Below, one piece after another: positions 1 to 8,367 of a stretch of DNA of 59,223 nt. The notes under the pieces were generated by a model. The model had not been told where the DNA came from. It did no database searches and saw only the letters and a program-made list of their open reading frames with translations. The stretch is taken from positions 1-59,223 of the forward strand of contig CANCHK010000007.1 of assembly GCA_947377865.1 (NCBI GenBank). The letters run 5' to 3'. Made by a program: the position numbers and the translations under genes. Position 1 is the stretch's first letter. Each line of letters starts with the position of its first letter. Origin of the DNA: Opitutia bacterium. Lineage in GTDB: Bacteria; Verrucomicrobiota; Verrucomicrobiia; Opitutales; UBA953.

Positions 1-1355
1 TCGATGATGTCGAAGTTCGACGAATCGATCATGAACGGCACCTTGGCGATGTCCGGCTCCGTCGCCGCCATGTTCAGGAACTTCGTCATCGCCGCGGCGC
101 CATCGAGGAGGCCCGCGTCGAAATTGATGTCGATGACCGTGGCGCCCGCTTCGATCTGCTGCTTCGCGACGCGCAGGGCGGAGCGGTAATCATCGCGCTC
201 GATATGGCCCTTGAAGATCTTGGAGCCGGCGACGTTGGTACGCTCGCCGACGTTCACGAAGGTGCCGGGGCCGCCGACGATGTTGAGCGGCTCGAGGCCG
301 GAAAGCTTGAGCGCGGGCTGGACCGCGCCGGGGATGCGGGGCGGGTATTTCTCCGTGCGGCGACGGATCGCGGCGATGTGGCCGGGCGTGGTGCCGCAGC
401 AACCGCCGACGATGTTGACCAGTCCGTCGCGGGCGAAGGTCTCGAGGATGGCGGCGGTGTCTTCGGGGCCTTCGGGGAAGCCCGTCGGCGAAAGTGGATT
501 AGGGAGGCCGGCGTTCGGGTAGCAGGAGACGAAGATGTCGGCCTTCTTCGCCAGCTCGGCGATGTGCGGGCGCATCTGCTCGCCGCCGAGGGCGCAGTTC
601 ATGCCGATGCTGATCGGCTGGGCGTGGCGGACGGAGTTCCAGAAGGATTCGGTCGTCTGGCCGGTGAGCGTGCGGCCGGAGGCGTCGGTGATCGTGCCGG
701 AGATCATCACCGGGATCCGGCAGCCGCGGGCCTCGAAGGCCTCGTCGATCGCGAAGAGGGCGGCCTTGAGGACGAGCGTGTCGAAGACCGTCTCGCAGAG
801 GAGGAGGTCCGCGCCGGCGTCGATCAGGGCGTCGACCTGTTCGCGGTAGGCGTCGCGCACCTGGAGGAACGTCACGTCGCGCTTGGCGGAGTCGTTGACG
901 TCGCGGGACATCGACAGCGTCTTGTTCGTCGGGCCGATGGCGCCGGCGACGAAGGCGTCCTTGCCGGGGTTGGCGGCCTTGAAGGCGTCGACGGCCTCGC
1001 GGGCGACCTTGACGGCCTCGGTGTTCAGTTCGCGGACGAGGTGCGTCATCGCGTAGTCTTCCATCGCGATGGACGTGCCGTTGAAGGTGTTCGTCTCGAG
1101 GATGTCCGCGCCGGCGTCGAGGTAGGCGCGGTGGATGTCGCGGACGACGGCCGGCTTGGTGATGACCAGGAGGTCGTTGTTGCCCTTGAGCTGGCCGGGG
1201 TGGTCCTTGAAGCGGTCGTCGCGGTAGTCCTGCTCCTGCAGCTTGAGCTGTTGGATCATGGTGCCCATCGCGCCGTCGAGGTAGACGATGCGTTGGCGCA
1301 GGAGGGCCTCAAGGCGCTCGCCGGCCGGGTTCAATGGGAGTCTCTGACGGGACAT
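1..1355 (-). CDS. metH: Cobalamin-dependent methionine synthase MetH, N-terminal part (runs off window)
   Basis: MetH moves a methyl group from 5-methyltetrahydrofolate to homocysteine through cobalamin in the cytoplasm. The visible ~451 residues hold the homocysteine-binding barrel (LDGAMGTM near the start, the zinc ligands in GMNCALGG and the Cys pair of VGGCCGTTPGH) and the start of the pterin-binding barrel (VNVGERTNVAGS, then IDINFDAGLLDG). A pterin module after the homocysteine module separates MetH from MetE and from stand-alone BHMT-type enzymes. The cobalamin domains lie beyond the window edge. The ATG at 1353-1355 is chosen because the family's N-terminal fold begins about 25 residues later. 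rsmG ends 49 bases upstream on the same strand, so the two may be cotranscribed. I see no B12 or SAM riboswitch in that short gap. Confidence 0.95.
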   Translation of the reverse strand, partial: MSRQRLPLNPAGERLEALLRQRIVYLDGAMGTMIQQLKLQEQDYRDDRFKDHPGQLKGNNDLLVITKPAVVRDIHRAYLDAGADILETNTFNGTSIAMEDYAMTHLVRELNTEAVKVAREAVDAFKAANPGKDAFVAGAIGPTNKTLSMSRDVNDSAKRDVTFLQVRDAYREQVDALIDAGADLLLCETVFDTLVLKAALFAIDEAFEARGCRIPVMISGTITDASGRTLTGQTTESFWNSVRHAQPISIGMNCALGGEQMRPHIAELAKKADIFVSCYPNAGLPNPLSPTGFPEGPEDTAAILETFARDGLVNIVGGCCGTTPGHIAAIRRRTEKYPPRIPGAVQPALKLSGLEPLNIVGGPGTFVNVGERTNVAGSKIFKGHIERDDYRSALRVAKQQIEAGATVIDINFDAGLLDGAAAMTKFLNMAATEPDIAKVPFMIDSSNFDII

Positions 1356-1404
1356 CGCCTTTACCGTGCGGGTTGCCGTCCACGGGTCAAGGCACGGGGC
1401 AGGC

Positions 1405-2079
1405 CTATTGTGTCATCCCGGGCATGTCCGGCTTCTTGCAGCGCAGGAGGTCCTGGCTGCGGTAGAGGACGATGCGTTTGCCTTCGAATTTCTCGTCGTT
1501 CCAGAGCAGGGGGCGGAGTTCGAAGCTGAACACGGGGTTCAGGTTGGACTTCGCGGCCTCCTCGGCGGGGTCGCCGCCCTGCCAGTAGAGGATGCCGTTG
1601 GGCAGGGAATGCTTGGCGCCCTTGCAGAGGAGTTGGCGGGTATTATGGACGAACGTGCGGAGGTCCGCCACGGCGCGACCGGTGACGAAGTCGTGCTCGT
1701 GGTTCATCGTCTCGGCGCGGGCGTTTTTGACGTCGACGTTCTTGAGGCCGAGGCGCTCGGCGATGTCGGTGACGACCGTGATCTTCTTGCCGACGGAGTC
1801 GACGAGGGTGAAGCGGGCCTTCGGGTAGAGCACGGCGAGGATGAGGCCGGGGAATCCGCCTCCGGTGCCGACGTCCATGACGCGGCAGCCGTCCATGAGC
1901 TTGAGGAATTTCACCGCTGCGACGCACGGGGCGTAGTGATGACGCTCGAGGTTCTCGATGTCCTTGCGCGAGACCAGGTTGATCTTCTCGTTCCATTCGC
2001 GGTGGAGCGCGGCCATGGCGGTCAGCTGCTCCCACTGGGCGGGTGTGACTTCCGGAAAGAGGGGAACGAGGGACTGCAT
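1405..2079 (-). CDS. rsmG: 16S rRNA (guanine-N7) methyltransferase RsmG (GidB)
   Basis: SAM-dependent methyltransferase that modifies G527 of 16S rRNA. The 224-residue product has the family length and the SAM-binding loop DVGTGGGFPGL, followed by FTLVDSVGKK (the acidic end of strand 2) and NARAE. The N-terminal helix with WNEKINLVSRKD is typical of RsmG. The open frame continues upstream to 2490 but crosses the divergent Dabb gene and loses family similarity, so the ATG at 2077-2079 was taken. metH follows 49 bases downstream on the same strand. Confidence 0.93.
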   Translation of the reverse strand: MQSLVPLFPEVTPAQWEQLTAMAALHREWNEKINLVSRKDIENLERHHYAPCVAAVKFLKLMDGCRVMDVGTGGGFPGLILAVLYPKARFTLVDSVGKKITVVTDIAERLGLKNVDVKNARAETMNHEHDFVTGRAVADLRTFVHNTRQLLCKGAKHSLPNGILYWQGGDPAEEAAKSNLNPVFSFELRPLLWNDEKFEGKRIVLYRSQDLLRCKKPDMPGMTQ

Positions 2080-2184
2080 GCGAGGGCGCCAGCGTGTCCC
2101 GAGGTTGCTCTGAGGCAAGGACGCCTTTGACCCGCGCACTTTGCTGTTTCCTTCGGCCGGGACTTGGCCAAACCTAGCCGTCCC

Positions 2185-2484
2185 ATGTTCCACCACATCG
2201 TCTTCTTCTACCTGAAAAAGGACATCACCGCCGCCCAGCGCGCCGAGTTCGAGACCAAGCTCCGCGGCCTGCTCGCCATCAAGAGCATCCACAGCGGCTA
2301 CGTCGGCATTCCCAGCACCCACGCCGTCCGCCCGATCATCGACACCTCCTACGATTTCGCCGAGTTCTTCGTGTTCAAGAACCATGCCGACCATGATGCC
2401 TACCAGATCGACCCGATCCACCAGGCCTTCATCGCCGACTGCAAGGCCTACTGGGACTCCGTCAAGATCTACGACTTCGAATAA
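2185..2484 (+). CDS. Stress-responsive alpha/beta-barrel (Dabb) domain protein
   Basis: A 99-residue single-domain protein. It opens with MFHHIVFFYLKKD, the first strand of the Dabb ferredoxin-like fold, and contains the HADHDAYQIDPIHQAFI segment that is conserved in this family (PF07876). Dabb proteins are small dimeric barrels; most have no known function, although a few act as cyclases. The frame is open from a TTG at 2164, but the ATG at 2185 begins exactly at the domain. The gene is divergent from rsmG and followed by a strong terminator, so it is probably monocistronic. Confidence 0.85.
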   Translation: MFHHIVFFYLKKDITAAQRAEFETKLRGLLAIKSIHSGYVGIPSTHAVRPIIDTSYDFAEFFVFKNHADHDAYQIDPIHQAFIADCKAYWDSVKIYDFE

Positions 2485-2507
2485 GCCCACCGGCTCATCG
2501 ACGAATC

Positions 2508-2534
2508 AGGCGCCGCCCCCCTGGCGCCTTTTTT
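2508..2534 (+). terminator. Rho-independent terminator after the Dabb gene
   Basis: A 7-bp stem AGGCGCC/GGCGCCT with a C-rich loop is followed directly by six T. It sits 24 bases after the Dabb stop codon. Confidence 0.85.
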
Positions 2535-2544
2535 GCGTCCGCAG

Positions 2545-2571
2545 GGTAGGGATGCGATGACATCGCATCCG
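2545..2571 (+). repeat. GTAG-headed palindrome (REP-like), GATGCGATG core
   Basis: GGTAGGG leads into GATGCGATG-A-CATCGCATC, a perfect 9-bp inverted repeat. A second copy of the same core lies inverted at 24241-24267 and also ends in the GTAGG-type head. See the window-wide REP finding. Confidence 0.75.
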
Positions 2572-2629
2572 TCAGCGCGTATAGGTCCGTTTGGCTTGAA
2601 CTCTCTCGTGGGCGTGCCCCTATCGAACT

Positions 2630-4516
2630 ATGCGTGCCGCATTCGCCATCCTCCTTGTGTTGCTCTGCGTAGCTTGCCGGGCGGCGTCTGCATTGCCTGA
2701 GGTCGACCTTGCGCCGACGTTGCGGCCTTCGGCGATGGTCTCCGCAGGTGAGGATGGTGTCCTAATCCGCGGGAATACGCCGCTCGCCGAAGGAGCCAAG
2801 GTTCGTCTGCGCGTGACGACCTCGCAGGGCACGACGCATGAGGCGACGACCACAGCTCAGGCAGGCGTGTTCGCCGCCCGCTTTCCGGCAGATTTCAAAC
2901 CGCCGGCAAAGCTGGCGCCCACGGTGCTCTACGTCGATGCCACGGGCGCAGCCAAGTTCGGCGGACCGCAGGCCAAGCTCAGCCAATCTGAAATTACCCT
3001 ATTCGTCTCCGTCGGCGGAATTCGGCCTGAGCTGCCGTTCGTGTTCACCGATGACTTCATCGATACTCAGGGCAAGAAGGACGCCGAGTCCGCCCAGTGG
3101 AGCCGAAACCGGACCCTGGCCAATCTTTTCATGCGCAGCCGAGGCGCGGCCATGATGCGCATCCAGCAGCCTGCCTTCGACCTCGCAGTGCCGGCGGATT
3201 GGCAGTGGTTCCAGCAGTCGGCCACGCTCTACGATTTCGAACACCGGGATCGCGACTGGTCTTCGCCCTTGGGCAACCGAATCTCTGCAGGTTTTTGGAA
3301 TGCGGTCTGGCCGCGCTGGTTCAATCCCACGAACGACCATCCGTGGGATGGCGACGCCGCTCATAAGACCCAAGCCAATTACCGTCCGTACACCTTCACC
3401 AACGACCCCGCCGACCTCATCGTGCTCCATCGGCTGAACGGCCGCAGTACCCTCGGAGTGGTCGATGGAGTGACCCGCAACCTGCTCGCATCCCAGCATC
3501 GTGGGACGGAGAATTTCGCGCTGCGCGAGGCTTCCGGCCAGCAGGAGACCTACACGGCAGGTGCTTTCAGGTACGGCATGTTCAACAGCGGCGAATGGCT
3601 GACGGAAGGAAAGGGCTGGTTCGCCGATCCGAAACACCGGGACTTTGTCCGCGGCGGCGTGTTGAACGGCAGGGCCGTATGGGCGCTCGGCGAGACGTTG
3701 AAGGCCGCGCCTAATGGCTTGTCCGCGGCGGAACTGCGCGAGGCAATCTCCCTGACGGCGAAATTCTGCCTGCGGGACGCCTTGCCGCTTAAGTACGCCT
3801 ATCGCACGCCCGCCGGAAAGGTCATCTGGAACCGCACCGATGGTGAGCACGCTTACCTGCTCATGGGTCTGCTGGCGGCGTATCAAGCCGATCCAGGCAT
3901 GAAGATCGAGGTGGGCGCCGGTGAGTCCGTCGCTTTACGCGACCTTTGCGCCGACGCCCTCGATGGCCTCGCGGAGATTGTCGGCGTCGACGGCACCTGG
4001 TCCCGCTACGGCAACTCCAACGCGGTGAACATCATCGCTCTCGCCGATGGAGCGCGGTTGCTGAAGGACCATGCCCGCTCGGCGGTATGGCGGAAGGCTG
4101 CTGTGCGTGCGGCGGATATCTGGCTCGCCCTGAAATTCAGGCCGGAAGAGAAACGGGATGGCTCGCCCCTTTTCTCGAGCCGTGCTTCACCCGGTGGCGA
4201 CATGACATGCGTCATGGCCAAGAAGCAACTACCGCAGGTGTCGCTTTATATGAACGGCCATTGGCTGCATGCCATGGCGGCGATGCACGCATTGACGGGC
4301 GAGGCCAGGTATAAGGAGCGCGGCGAACGCCTCCTCGGCTATCTCTGCGGCGACAACCCGCTGCGGATCCGGCTGATCAACGAGCTGGGCGCCGTCTGTA
4401 ATAACGTCGCCGACTCGGATGGAGACGGTCAGGACGACCAGATTTTTTGGAACGGCTACCCGGAGTCCACAGCCTTCGTGCAGATCGGACTGCTGCATTG
4501 GCTTGACGGACGATAA
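2630..4516 (+). CDS. Secreted Ig-like plus helical-toroid protein, GH9-like
   Basis: A 628-residue exported protein. A hydrophobic N-terminus (LLVLLCVACRAASA) ends in a plausible signal peptidase site near residue 21. Residues ~25-130 look like a beta-sandwich (Ig-like) domain. The remainder is helical with many Trp and Asp residues. The C-terminal stretch GDNPLRIRLINELGAVCNN, the acidic DSDGDGQDD loop and GYPESTAFVQIGLLHWL recall the end of GH9-type (alpha/alpha)6 barrels, but I cannot place the catalytic acid with certainty. It ends 30 bases from a convergent gene that also encodes a secreted toroid protein, suggesting related polysaccharide work. Function unproven; it could be a glycan-binding or lyase-like toroid instead. 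Confidence 0.6.
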   Translation: MRAAFAILLVLLCVACRAASALPEVDLAPTLRPSAMVSAGEDGVLIRGNTPLAEGAKVRLRVTTSQGTTHEATTTAQAGVFAARFPADFKPPAKLAPTVLYVDATGAAKFGGPQAKLSQSEITLFVSVGGIRPELPFVFTDDFIDTQGKKDAESAQWSRNRTLANLFMRSRGAAMMRIQQPAFDLAVPADWQWFQQSATLYDFEHRDRDWSSPLGNRISAGFWNAVWPRWFNPTNDHPWDGDAAHKTQANYRPYTFTNDPADLIVLHRLNGRSTLGVVDGVTRNLLASQHRGTENFALREASGQQETYTAGAFRYGMFNSGEWLTEGKGWFADPKHRDFVRGGVLNGRAVWALGETLKAAPNGLSAAELREAISLTAKFCLRDALPLKYAYRTPAGKVIWNRTDGEHAYLLMGLLAAYQADPGMKIEVGAGESVALRDLCADALDGLAEIVGVDGTWSRYGNSNAVNIIALADGARLLKDHARSAVWRKAAVRAADIWLALKFRPEEKRDGSPLFSSRASPGGDMTCVMAKKQLPQVSLYMNGHWLHAMAAMHALTGEARYKERGERLLGYLCGDNPLRIRLINELGAVCNNVADSDGDGQDDQIFWNGYPESTAFVQIGLLHWLDGR

Positions 4517-4546
4517 GGGCTTCTGCGTCGCGTCGTCCGAGCCCGA

Positions 4547-6742
4547 TCAATCGTTCAAGGCCCGGCGTTCGGCGAGCGGCCGTCGCTCGATGACGTCGAC
4601 GTCGATTTCGCCGAAACGGTCCTTGAGACGGATGAGCGGGTCGAGGTGCGCCGCATAATTCCAGCTCAGGCACTCGAGCACGCCGCGCCGACGGGGTATG
4701 GTGACGGAGAAGGCTTCGAGCTGCAGTCCGCGCGGCTTGCCGGGGTAGAGCGTGCCGTCCCAGTTGAGGGCCTGCTTGGTGTTATGAACTAACAACTTGG
4801 CGACATCGAGGAAATGCGCGTCGCCGGTGAAGAGATAGAGCCGGTAATAGTCGAACGCGGAGAAAGCCAACCCGAGGTCCGCGCCCGACTGGCCGGTGGC
4901 TATCAGGGTCTGTCCCACGATGCTTCGATCGGGCGGAAAGGCGTTGGGTCCTCCGGGCACAGGGGGCACCTCATAGGCGTACATCCATGTCTCCGCATAG
5001 CGCGCGGCCTGGAGTGCGGCGTCCAGCCACCTGGTTTCCTTGGTCAGGTCTCGCAAGGCGAGGAAGGCGGCCAGCGCTTCCTGTCCTGATTCCCGATCCA
5101 AGGTGACCGGGTTATCGATGACGCTGCCAGCGTAGTGGTAGTCGTCGTGGACATGCCGCAGGCAGTATTCACCCGCGCGAATCGCCGCTTGGCGGTAGCG
5201 TTCGTCCTGCGTCGCCTGGCTTAGCAGCACGAGGAACCGGATCGCATTCGCCGTCGTCGCCTTGCTGGACTCGGTCGGAGTCCTTCGTCCGCCCGAAGAC
5301 TCGAGGCCGTAGGCGAGGTAATAGCTGCCGTCGGTATTCTGGTTCGCCGCCAACCAGTCGCCGAATTTGCGGCAGGCGTCCAGCCACTTGGGTTTGTCGC
5401 GCCCACTGGCGCGTATCTTCATCCAGGCGGCGAGCATCCCTTCCATGCCGGTGGCGGCGACGCGGAGCGCGGTGCCGCCATGCTTGTTGTCCGAGGTTCT
5501 CCAACGGCCGCGAACCTTTGGGTCGCGGGAGGGATCATACCATGTCCGGGGAAGGCCGTCGGACCGCTGGCACTCGTCGGCCCAGAAGTCCACGATGGCT
5601 TCGCCTTTGCCTAGCCAGTCCTGGCGATTTTGCTCGATGCCTTCATGGAGCAGGAAGAAGGCGTTGGGCAGTTGCCGGCCGATGAAGCCCATCTGGTAGT
5701 TGTATGCCCTGGCCTGGCCCTCGGGGAGCAGAACCGAGAACGGGAATCCGGGGGCGTCGTAGCCGTCCGCCTTGGTCACGGCATAATGGTCGAGGGTGTC
5801 AATCAGTCCGCGGAAGGCGATAGGCAGGTCGACCTTCCGCAACCTTGGCTGGTAGCGTTCGAACGTCCCCTTCCAGGCATGTTCGACGGCGTCCGGGTAG
5901 GAGGGGGTCTTCGCCGCGCTTAGCAACAGCTTGTAACGGTGGCTGACATCGGTCCGCACAGGATGACTCCGAAGGGCCCAGCCGAGGTGATTCTCCCGGA
6001 CCACGCGGTTCTTTTCGCCCTCGGATCCAGGGAAGATGAACATCAGGGCAATATGCGGGCTGCGGCTCATTCCGACGGAACCGAACTGCATCCGTCCGTC
6101 GATGACGCGTTCCAGGCCACGGTCGCCCAAGAATGTCGTCGGCTCGGCTTCCAGGTGCGAGAGGGTGATGGTCGCACCGGTCCGCGAGTCGCGGGCTGAT
6201 ATGAGAGGCAGGGGCAGCCGATCTTCCCGGAAGAAGTAATCGGTGTCGTTCGGGGAGGCGGCAAGGTCGCCTGGGATACGTGTCGAGAAGTTCTCGCGAT
6301 ACCATATCCCCGGGACGAACACCTCCTGTTCCTCGAAGCGTGCTTCTTCGCCCAGTCGCATGCCGAAGGCGCTATTGAAGGAGATGTCTCCCGTCTGCGG
6401 TTCGCGCACCTCGACCGAGCGGGTTAGCTCGAAGGCGTCTCCAGCGACGGCGCGATATTGATCGTGGAACACGAAGCGGGTGCCATGAGGTCCGCGGAGT
6501 TCACCTTCGCAGGCAAGCTGGCCGTCGGTCGTCAGGATCTTTTCGTAGCAGCCTCGGAGCTTCGTTCCGTTCACTTCGAGCAGCATGGGGTCGAGTTCTT
6601 GGCTGCCGCCGCTCCAAGTCAGGATTGCGCGACCTTCCGGAAGTAGGTCCAGTCGCCCCGCCCCCGAACTCAGCGACGACCCCTGAGCCCGGGTCGGCGC
6701 CATCGGTAGCAAGATCAGGAAGATAGCTAGGAAACGCTTCAT
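4547..6742 (-). CDS. Secreted two-domain protein with (alpha/alpha) toroid, glycoside-hydrolase-like
   Basis: A 731-residue protein with a Sec signal peptide (MKRFLAIFLILLPMAPTRAQ). Residues ~25-290 are beta-rich, like the sandwich that precedes many toroid enzymes. Residues ~310-700 carry successive helical hairpins with motifs such as WLGKGEAIVDFWADE, HGGTALRVAATGMEGML, FGDWLAANQNTDGSYY and SGADLGLAFSAFDYYRLY, typical of six-hairpin glycosidase or lyase barrels. No family assignment is certain. The start at 6742 was preferred over the upstream ATG at 6784 because it begins the signal peptide. It is transcribed away from bioA and converges on the other secreted toroid gene at 2630-4516. Confidence 0.65.
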   Translation of the reverse strand: MKRFLAIFLILLPMAPTRAQGSSLSSGAGRLDLLPEGRAILTWSGGSQELDPMLLEVNGTKLRGCYEKILTTDGQLACEGELRGPHGTRFVFHDQYRAVAGDAFELTRSVEVREPQTGDISFNSAFGMRLGEEARFEEQEVFVPGIWYRENFSTRIPGDLAASPNDTDYFFREDRLPLPLISARDSRTGATITLSHLEAEPTTFLGDRGLERVIDGRMQFGSVGMSRSPHIALMFIFPGSEGEKNRVVRENHLGWALRSHPVRTDVSHRYKLLLSAAKTPSYPDAVEHAWKGTFERYQPRLRKVDLPIAFRGLIDTLDHYAVTKADGYDAPGFPFSVLLPEGQARAYNYQMGFIGRQLPNAFFLLHEGIEQNRQDWLGKGEAIVDFWADECQRSDGLPRTWYDPSRDPKVRGRWRTSDNKHGGTALRVAATGMEGMLAAWMKIRASGRDKPKWLDACRKFGDWLAANQNTDGSYYLAYGLESSGGRRTPTESSKATTANAIRFLVLLSQATQDERYRQAAIRAGEYCLRHVHDDYHYAGSVIDNPVTLDRESGQEALAAFLALRDLTKETRWLDAALQAARYAETWMYAYEVPPVPGGPNAFPPDRSIVGQTLIATGQSGADLGLAFSAFDYYRLYLFTGDAHFLDVAKLLVHNTKQALNWDGTLYPGKPRGLQLEAFSVTIPRRRGVLECLSWNYAAHLDPLIRLKDRFGEIDVDVIERRPLAERRALND

Positions 6743-6856
6743 CGGCGCAGATCTCATCATGGGCGGGATGATTTCGGCCGACACCTTTATTCGCTACAAT
6801 GAGAAGCACATTCGGGTGCGTTAGCCCCCTTACTTTCCTTGCCGTGGCTCGTCCCT

Positions 6857-6890
6857 ATTGTAAACCTCCCCCTACTTCTGGCTTAACAAT
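6857..6890 (+). promoter_or_regulatory. Predicted BirA (biotin repressor) operator
   Basis: TTGTAAACC (6858-6866), a 14-base spacer, then GCTTAACAA (6881-6889). The known bacterial BirA site is TTGTAAACC-N14 to 16-GGTTTACAA, so the left half is perfect and the right half differs at two positions. It lies 27 bases upstream of the bioA start, where bound biotinyl-5'-AMP:BirA would block transcription. birA itself is not in the window. Confidence 0.85.
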
Positions 6891-6917
6891 GGCTCCCGGG
6901 GACCCTAGACAAGGGGT

Positions 6918-8300
6918 GTGCCGACTGCCACCGCAGCCGCTTCGTCCGCCACGGACGCCCTCGACGCCGCTGACCGGCGCTTCGGGTGGCATCCGTTTAC
7001 CCAGATGCGGGAATACCAGGACAACCCGCGCCTGCACCTGGTCCGCGGCGAAGGCAGCTGGCTGATCGACGGGGAAGGGAAGCGCTACCTGGACGGCAAC
7101 GCCTCGGTCTGGACGAACGTCCACGGCCACAACGACCCCGATCTGAACCGCGCCCTGCGCGAGCAGTCCGAGAAGATCGCCCACGTGACGCTCCTCGGCC
7201 TGAACCACCCGATCGCGACGGAACTCGCCGAAGATCTGGCCGGCCTGACGAACGGCGCCTTGCCGCGCTGCTTTTATACCGACAACGGCAGCAACGCCAT
7301 CGAAGTCGCCCTGAAGCTTTCGTTCCAGTATTGGCAACTCGTCGGCCAGGACGCTAAACGCGGAGTCATCTCGATGGAAGGCGCCTACCACGGCGACACC
7401 TTCGGCACGATGGCCGTCGGCGAACGCTCCGAGTTTCACCGCCGCTTCAATCCTTGGCTCTTCGCCGCGCAGACGTTCCCGGCCCCGGTCCATTCCGAAT
7501 GCGCCGGCAAGGTCGGCCTCTCCGACGCCTCCGCGTCGCTGGCCGCGCTGAAGACCATCCTCGAGCGCGACGCCGCTAAGACGGCCTGCCTGATCCTCGA
7601 GCCCCGCGTGCAGGGCGCCGCCGGGATGGTCCAGCAGCCTGCGGGCTTCGTGAGGGCCGTCTCCGCTCTTTGCCGCCAACACGGCGTGCACCTGATTCTG
7701 GACGAAGTCTTCACGGGCTTCGGACGCCTGGGTGCACTCACGGTCTCGGAGCTCGAAGGCGTCGTCCCGGATTTCCTGTGTCTGGCGAAAGGCCTCGCCG
7801 CGGGCTACCTGCCGCTAGCCGCTACGCTGACGTCCGAAAAGGTCTACGAAGCTTTTCTCGGTGGGTTCTCCGAAGGGAAGACGTTCTTCCACGGCCACAC
7901 CTTCTCGGGTAATCCGCTCGGCTGCGCGGTCGCCCGTGCTTCGCTGCGTAAGCTGAAGCCGATGCTGGCCTCGGGCCAGGTCGCTGATCGTGCGTCGCTG
8001 CTCGGTCGTGAGATGGAAGCCGCCTTCGCCGGGCACGCCCACGTGCGCACGTTCCGTCAGCTCGGCCTCACGGGCTCCGTCGAATTCAAGCCTGCCGCCG
8101 CCGATCGCTGGCCGACCGATACCCGTGCGGGTTATCGCGTCGCCCTGGCCGCTCGCCGCCACGGTCTCGTCATCCGCCCGCTGGGCGACTCGATCCTATT
8201 CGTCCCGCCCATCTCCATCCAAGCCGACGAAGTAAAGCACCTCGTACGCGCCGTCCGTCTCGCCATGGACGACACCCTGCCGAACCTCAAAGCAGACTAG
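6918..8300 (+). CDS. bioA: Adenosylmethionine-8-amino-7-oxononanoate aminotransferase BioA
   Basis: PLP-dependent transaminase making 7,8-diaminopelargonate from KAPA, with SAM as the usual amino donor. The 460 residues are a normal length. Visible landmarks are WHPFTQM at the substrate site, the phosphate loop TDNGSNAIEVALK, GAYHGDT, the Asp of LDEVFTGFGR (about D262) and the Schiff-base Lys in CLAKGLAAGYLP (about K291). The start is a GTG at 6918: no ATG lies between it and the conserved WHPFTQM, and the family needs residues before that motif. First gene of the biotin operon, just behind the BirA-type operator; 67 bases with a hairpin separate it from bioB. Confidence 0.95.
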   Translation: MPTATAAASSATDALDAADRRFGWHPFTQMREYQDNPRLHLVRGEGSWLIDGEGKRYLDGNASVWTNVHGHNDPDLNRALREQSEKIAHVTLLGLNHPIATELAEDLAGLTNGALPRCFYTDNGSNAIEVALKLSFQYWQLVGQDAKRGVISMEGAYHGDTFGTMAVGERSEFHRRFNPWLFAAQTFPAPVHSECAGKVGLSDASASLAALKTILERDAAKTACLILEPRVQGAAGMVQQPAGFVRAVSALCRQHGVHLILDEVFTGFGRLGALTVSELEGVVPDFLCLAKGLAAGYLPLAATLTSEKVYEAFLGGFSEGKTFFHGHTFSGNPLGCAVARASLRKLKPMLASGQVADRASLLGREMEAAFAGHAHVRTFRQLGLTGSVEFKPAAADRWPTDTRAGYRVALAARRHGLVIRPLGDSILFVPPISIQADEVKHLVRAVRLAMDDTLPNLKAD

Positions 8301-8320
8301 GGCAGCACGCGGTGCTGCCC
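8300..8320 (+). repeat. GGGCAGCAC hairpin between bioA and bioB (REP-like)
   Basis: A perfect 9-bp stem GGGCAGCAC/GTGCTGCCC with a 3-base loop begins inside the bioA stop codon. Close relatives occur at 24036-24056 and 30101-30120. The following CCACCCTTTTCCC has only a short T run, so it is at best a weak attenuator. Confidence 0.7.
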
Positions 8321-8332
8321 CACCCTTTTCCC

Positions 8333-8366
8333 GATACTCGATACTCTAAACTCCATACTCTAAACC
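8333..8366 (+). repeat. ATACTC-type tandem tract abutting the bioB start
   Basis: Imperfect units of GATACTC / CTCCATACTCTAAAC run up to one base before the bioB ATG. A related tract, in the same orientation relative to its gene, lies at 13700-13732 in front of the Na/Pi symporter gene. Confidence 0.6.
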
Positions 8367-8367
8367 A

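Noticed and set aside
1356-1404. SAM or cobalamin riboswitch before metH
   Set aside because: Only 49 bases separate rsmG and metH, too short for either class, and no conserved core is present.
204-1529. 441-residue open frame on the + strand
   Set aside because: It runs antisense to metH and rsmG, and its product is low-complexity Gly/Ala/Val/Asp/Glu sequence typical of a shadow of a GC-rich gene; the minus strand has complete family motifs.
8300-8330. Rho-independent terminator between bioA and bioB
   Set aside because: The hairpin is strong but is followed by CCACCCTTTTCCC with only four T, and the downstream bio genes have no obvious promoter; it is one of a repeat family.
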